Source of the DNA: an uncultured Holophagaceae bacterium
GTDB taxonomy: Bacteria; Acidobacteriota; Holophagae; Holophagales; Holophagaceae
Length of the DNA stretch: 7,401 bases
Assembly (NCBI GenBank): GCA_903890595.1
Contig: CAITBU010000472.1
Location: 1-7,401, forward strand
Reading direction: 5' to 3'
The position numbers and the translations under genes were made by a program. The notes below the pieces were generated by a model that worked only from the letters and a program-made list of their open reading frames with translations, had not been told where the DNA came from and searched no databases. Below are positions 6,254-7,401 of the stretch, piece by piece (the stretch's first letter is position 1; each line of letters opens with the position of its first letter).

Positions 6254-7401
6254 GTGGCCACCCAGACCTTCAGTGTCACGGGCATGACCTGTGCCGCCTG
6301 CGTGCGGCACGTTGAAAAGGCCATCACAAGCACCGAGGGCGTCACTGCCGCCCGGGTGAACCTGGCCACGGCCACCGTCGATATTGATGGCAGCGCCACC
6401 TTCGAGGTCCTGGCTCCCCAACTCGAGGATGCGGGCTACGGCCTGGTCCGAATCGAGGCTGAGGCACCCCTCGGGGAGGACCTGGGACCCAGCCGGAACC
6501 GGATGATTCTGGCCCTGGCCCTCTCCGCGCCCATGCTCCTCACCATGCTCCCGGGCGTGCCGTGGCAGCTGCCGGGCTGGGTCCAGGCCGCCCTGGCCAC
6601 CCCGGTGGTCTTCGGGGCCGGGCTCGGCTTCTTTCGTCGGGCGGGCCGTCAGGCCCTGCATGGCCAGGCCTCCATGGACACGCTCATCGCCCTCGGGGCC
6701 GGCATCGCCTGGGCCTTCGCCATGGCGGAGTGGCTGCGGGGCGCTCACCATCTGAGCTTCGAGACGGCGGCTTCGTTGGTGGCTTTCCTCCTCACCGGCA
6801 AGCACCTGGAGGCCCGGGCCAAGGCCCGCGCCACGGACGCCCTCAAGGCCCTGCTGGCCCTGGCGCCGCCCACGGCCCTGCGGGTGGCAGCGGATGGCAG
6901 TGTCCTGGAGGTTCCGGTGGCGGTCCTCGGTCTCGGTGACCTGGTGCGCATCCTGCCGGGCCAGGCGGTGCCGGCGGACGGCCGGGTGCGCACGGGGTCT
7001 GCCGAGGTGGATGAGTCCATGCTGACGGGCGAGCCGCTACCGGTTCCCAAGGTCGTCGGGGAGCCCCTGGTGGCGGGCACCGTGGTCCATGGGTCGGCGC
7101 TGGAGATGGAGGTCCTGGCGGTCGGGGCCGCCACGCAGCTGGCGCGGATGGCAGCCCTGGTGGCTCAGGCCCAGGGCTCCAAGGCCCCGGCCCAGGACCT
7201 CGCCGACCGCATCAGTGCCGTCTTTGTTCCCGTCATCCTGGCCCTGGCCGCCGTCACCTTCCTGGCCTGGTGGCTGGCTGGCGGCTTGGCCCAGGCCTGG
7301 CGGCCGGCGGTGACCCTGCTGGTGATCGCCTGCCCCTGTGCCCTGGGCCTGGCCACACCAGTGGCGGTCATGGTGGGTCTCGGCGCTGCAGCACGGCAGG
7401 G
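6254..7401 (+). CDS. copA: P1B-type copper-transporting ATPase, 3' end beyond window
   Basis: An open frame from GTG 6254 runs off the right edge (382 codons visible). It should use ATP to pump Cu(I) out of the cytosol. Visible order: N-terminal HMA domain with GMTCAAC (residues 10-16), first membrane helices (about 83-175) including MDTLIALGAG at 141-150, the segment FLLTGKHLEARAK (178-190), the actuator domain with LTGEP (257-261), and membrane helix four with the CPC metal-site motif at 360-362 followed by ALGLATPVA. The phosphorylation DKTGT motif and the nucleotide-binding domain lie beyond the window. GTG 6254 is preferred: GGGGGA (6244-6249) precedes it at short spacing, and the N-terminus is parallel to the CopZ one. 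CPC in helix four is typical of Cu(I)/Ag(I) pumps (P1B-1) but also occurs in Zn/Cd pumps, so the copper call is likely, not proven. The absence of an in-frame stop was checked codon by codon. Confidence 0.92.
   Translation, partial: MATQTFSVTGMTCAACVRHVEKAITSTEGVTAARVNLATATVDIDGSATFEVLAPQLEDAGYGLVRIEAEAPLGEDLGPSRNRMILALALSAPMLLTMLPGVPWQLPGWVQAALATPVVFGAGLGFFRRAGRQALHGQASMDTLIALGAGIAWAFAMAEWLRGAHHLSFETAASLVAFLLTGKHLEARAKARATDALKALLALAPPTALRVAADGSVLEVPVAVLGLGDLVRILPGQAVPADGRVRTGSAEVDESMLTGEPLPVPKVVGEPLVAGTVVHGSALEMEVLAVGAATQLARMAALVAQAQGSKAPAQDLADRISAVFVPVILALAAVTFLAWWLAGGLAQAWRPAVTLLVIACPCALGLATPVAVMVGLGAAARQ

Noticed and set aside
6026..6805. 259-codon open frame on the minus strand across copZ and copA
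   Set aside because: It is antisense to two clear metal-handling genes and is rich in Gly, His and Gln, as expected of a shadow frame.
5531..7401. Mercury-resistance (mer) operon
   Set aside because: No MerT or MerA is visible, the HMA protein has no signal peptide, and the ATPase with a CPC motif points to copper or silver export.

Overview
This is a GC-rich window (roughly two-thirds G+C) from a bacterial chromosome. It is densely packed with short intergenic gaps and contains no mobile element, tRNA, rRNA or CRISPR array that I can see. A short secretion-type leader on the first complete gene and an integral-membrane phosphatidylserine synthase fit a high-GC bacterium, probably diderm. 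An acidobacterial (Holophagae/Geothrix-like) origin is my impression only; nothing here proves it.

Layout, left to right. The 5' end of a minus-strand gene (1-81) runs off the left edge. Diverging from it is a plus-strand run: a small putatively exported protein of unknown function (147-827), a 118-residue protein with a Roadblock/LC7-like layout (896-1252), and a concentrative nucleoside transporter of the NupC/CNT family (1262-2635). The last two are nearly abutting and look co-translated. A convergent minus-strand gene, pssA (phosphatidylserine synthase, CDP-alcohol phosphatidyltransferase family), ends 19 bp from the transporter. It is divergent from mnmG (3570-5453), the FAD-dependent tRNA wobble-uridine modification enzyme.

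After a short AT-rich gap comes a metal-resistance operon: a MerR-family regulator (5531-6013), a CopZ-like HMA metallochaperone (6032-6238) and a P1B-type copper-transporting ATPase (6254 to beyond the right edge). The operon has a textbook MerR-type promoter, with -35 and -10 hexamers 19 bp apart around a CTTCC/GGAAG dyad, so the regulator probably controls itself, the chaperone and the pump. The pump would export cytosolic copper handed over by the chaperone.

The points most worth a second look are in this operon. The chaperone and ATPase reading frames are the same frame, separated by one TGA plus five codons, and the two start with clearly duplicated HMA domains. The regulator's metal-binding cysteines do not match the usual CueR copper loop. 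The rest of the window is mostly ordinary housekeeping.
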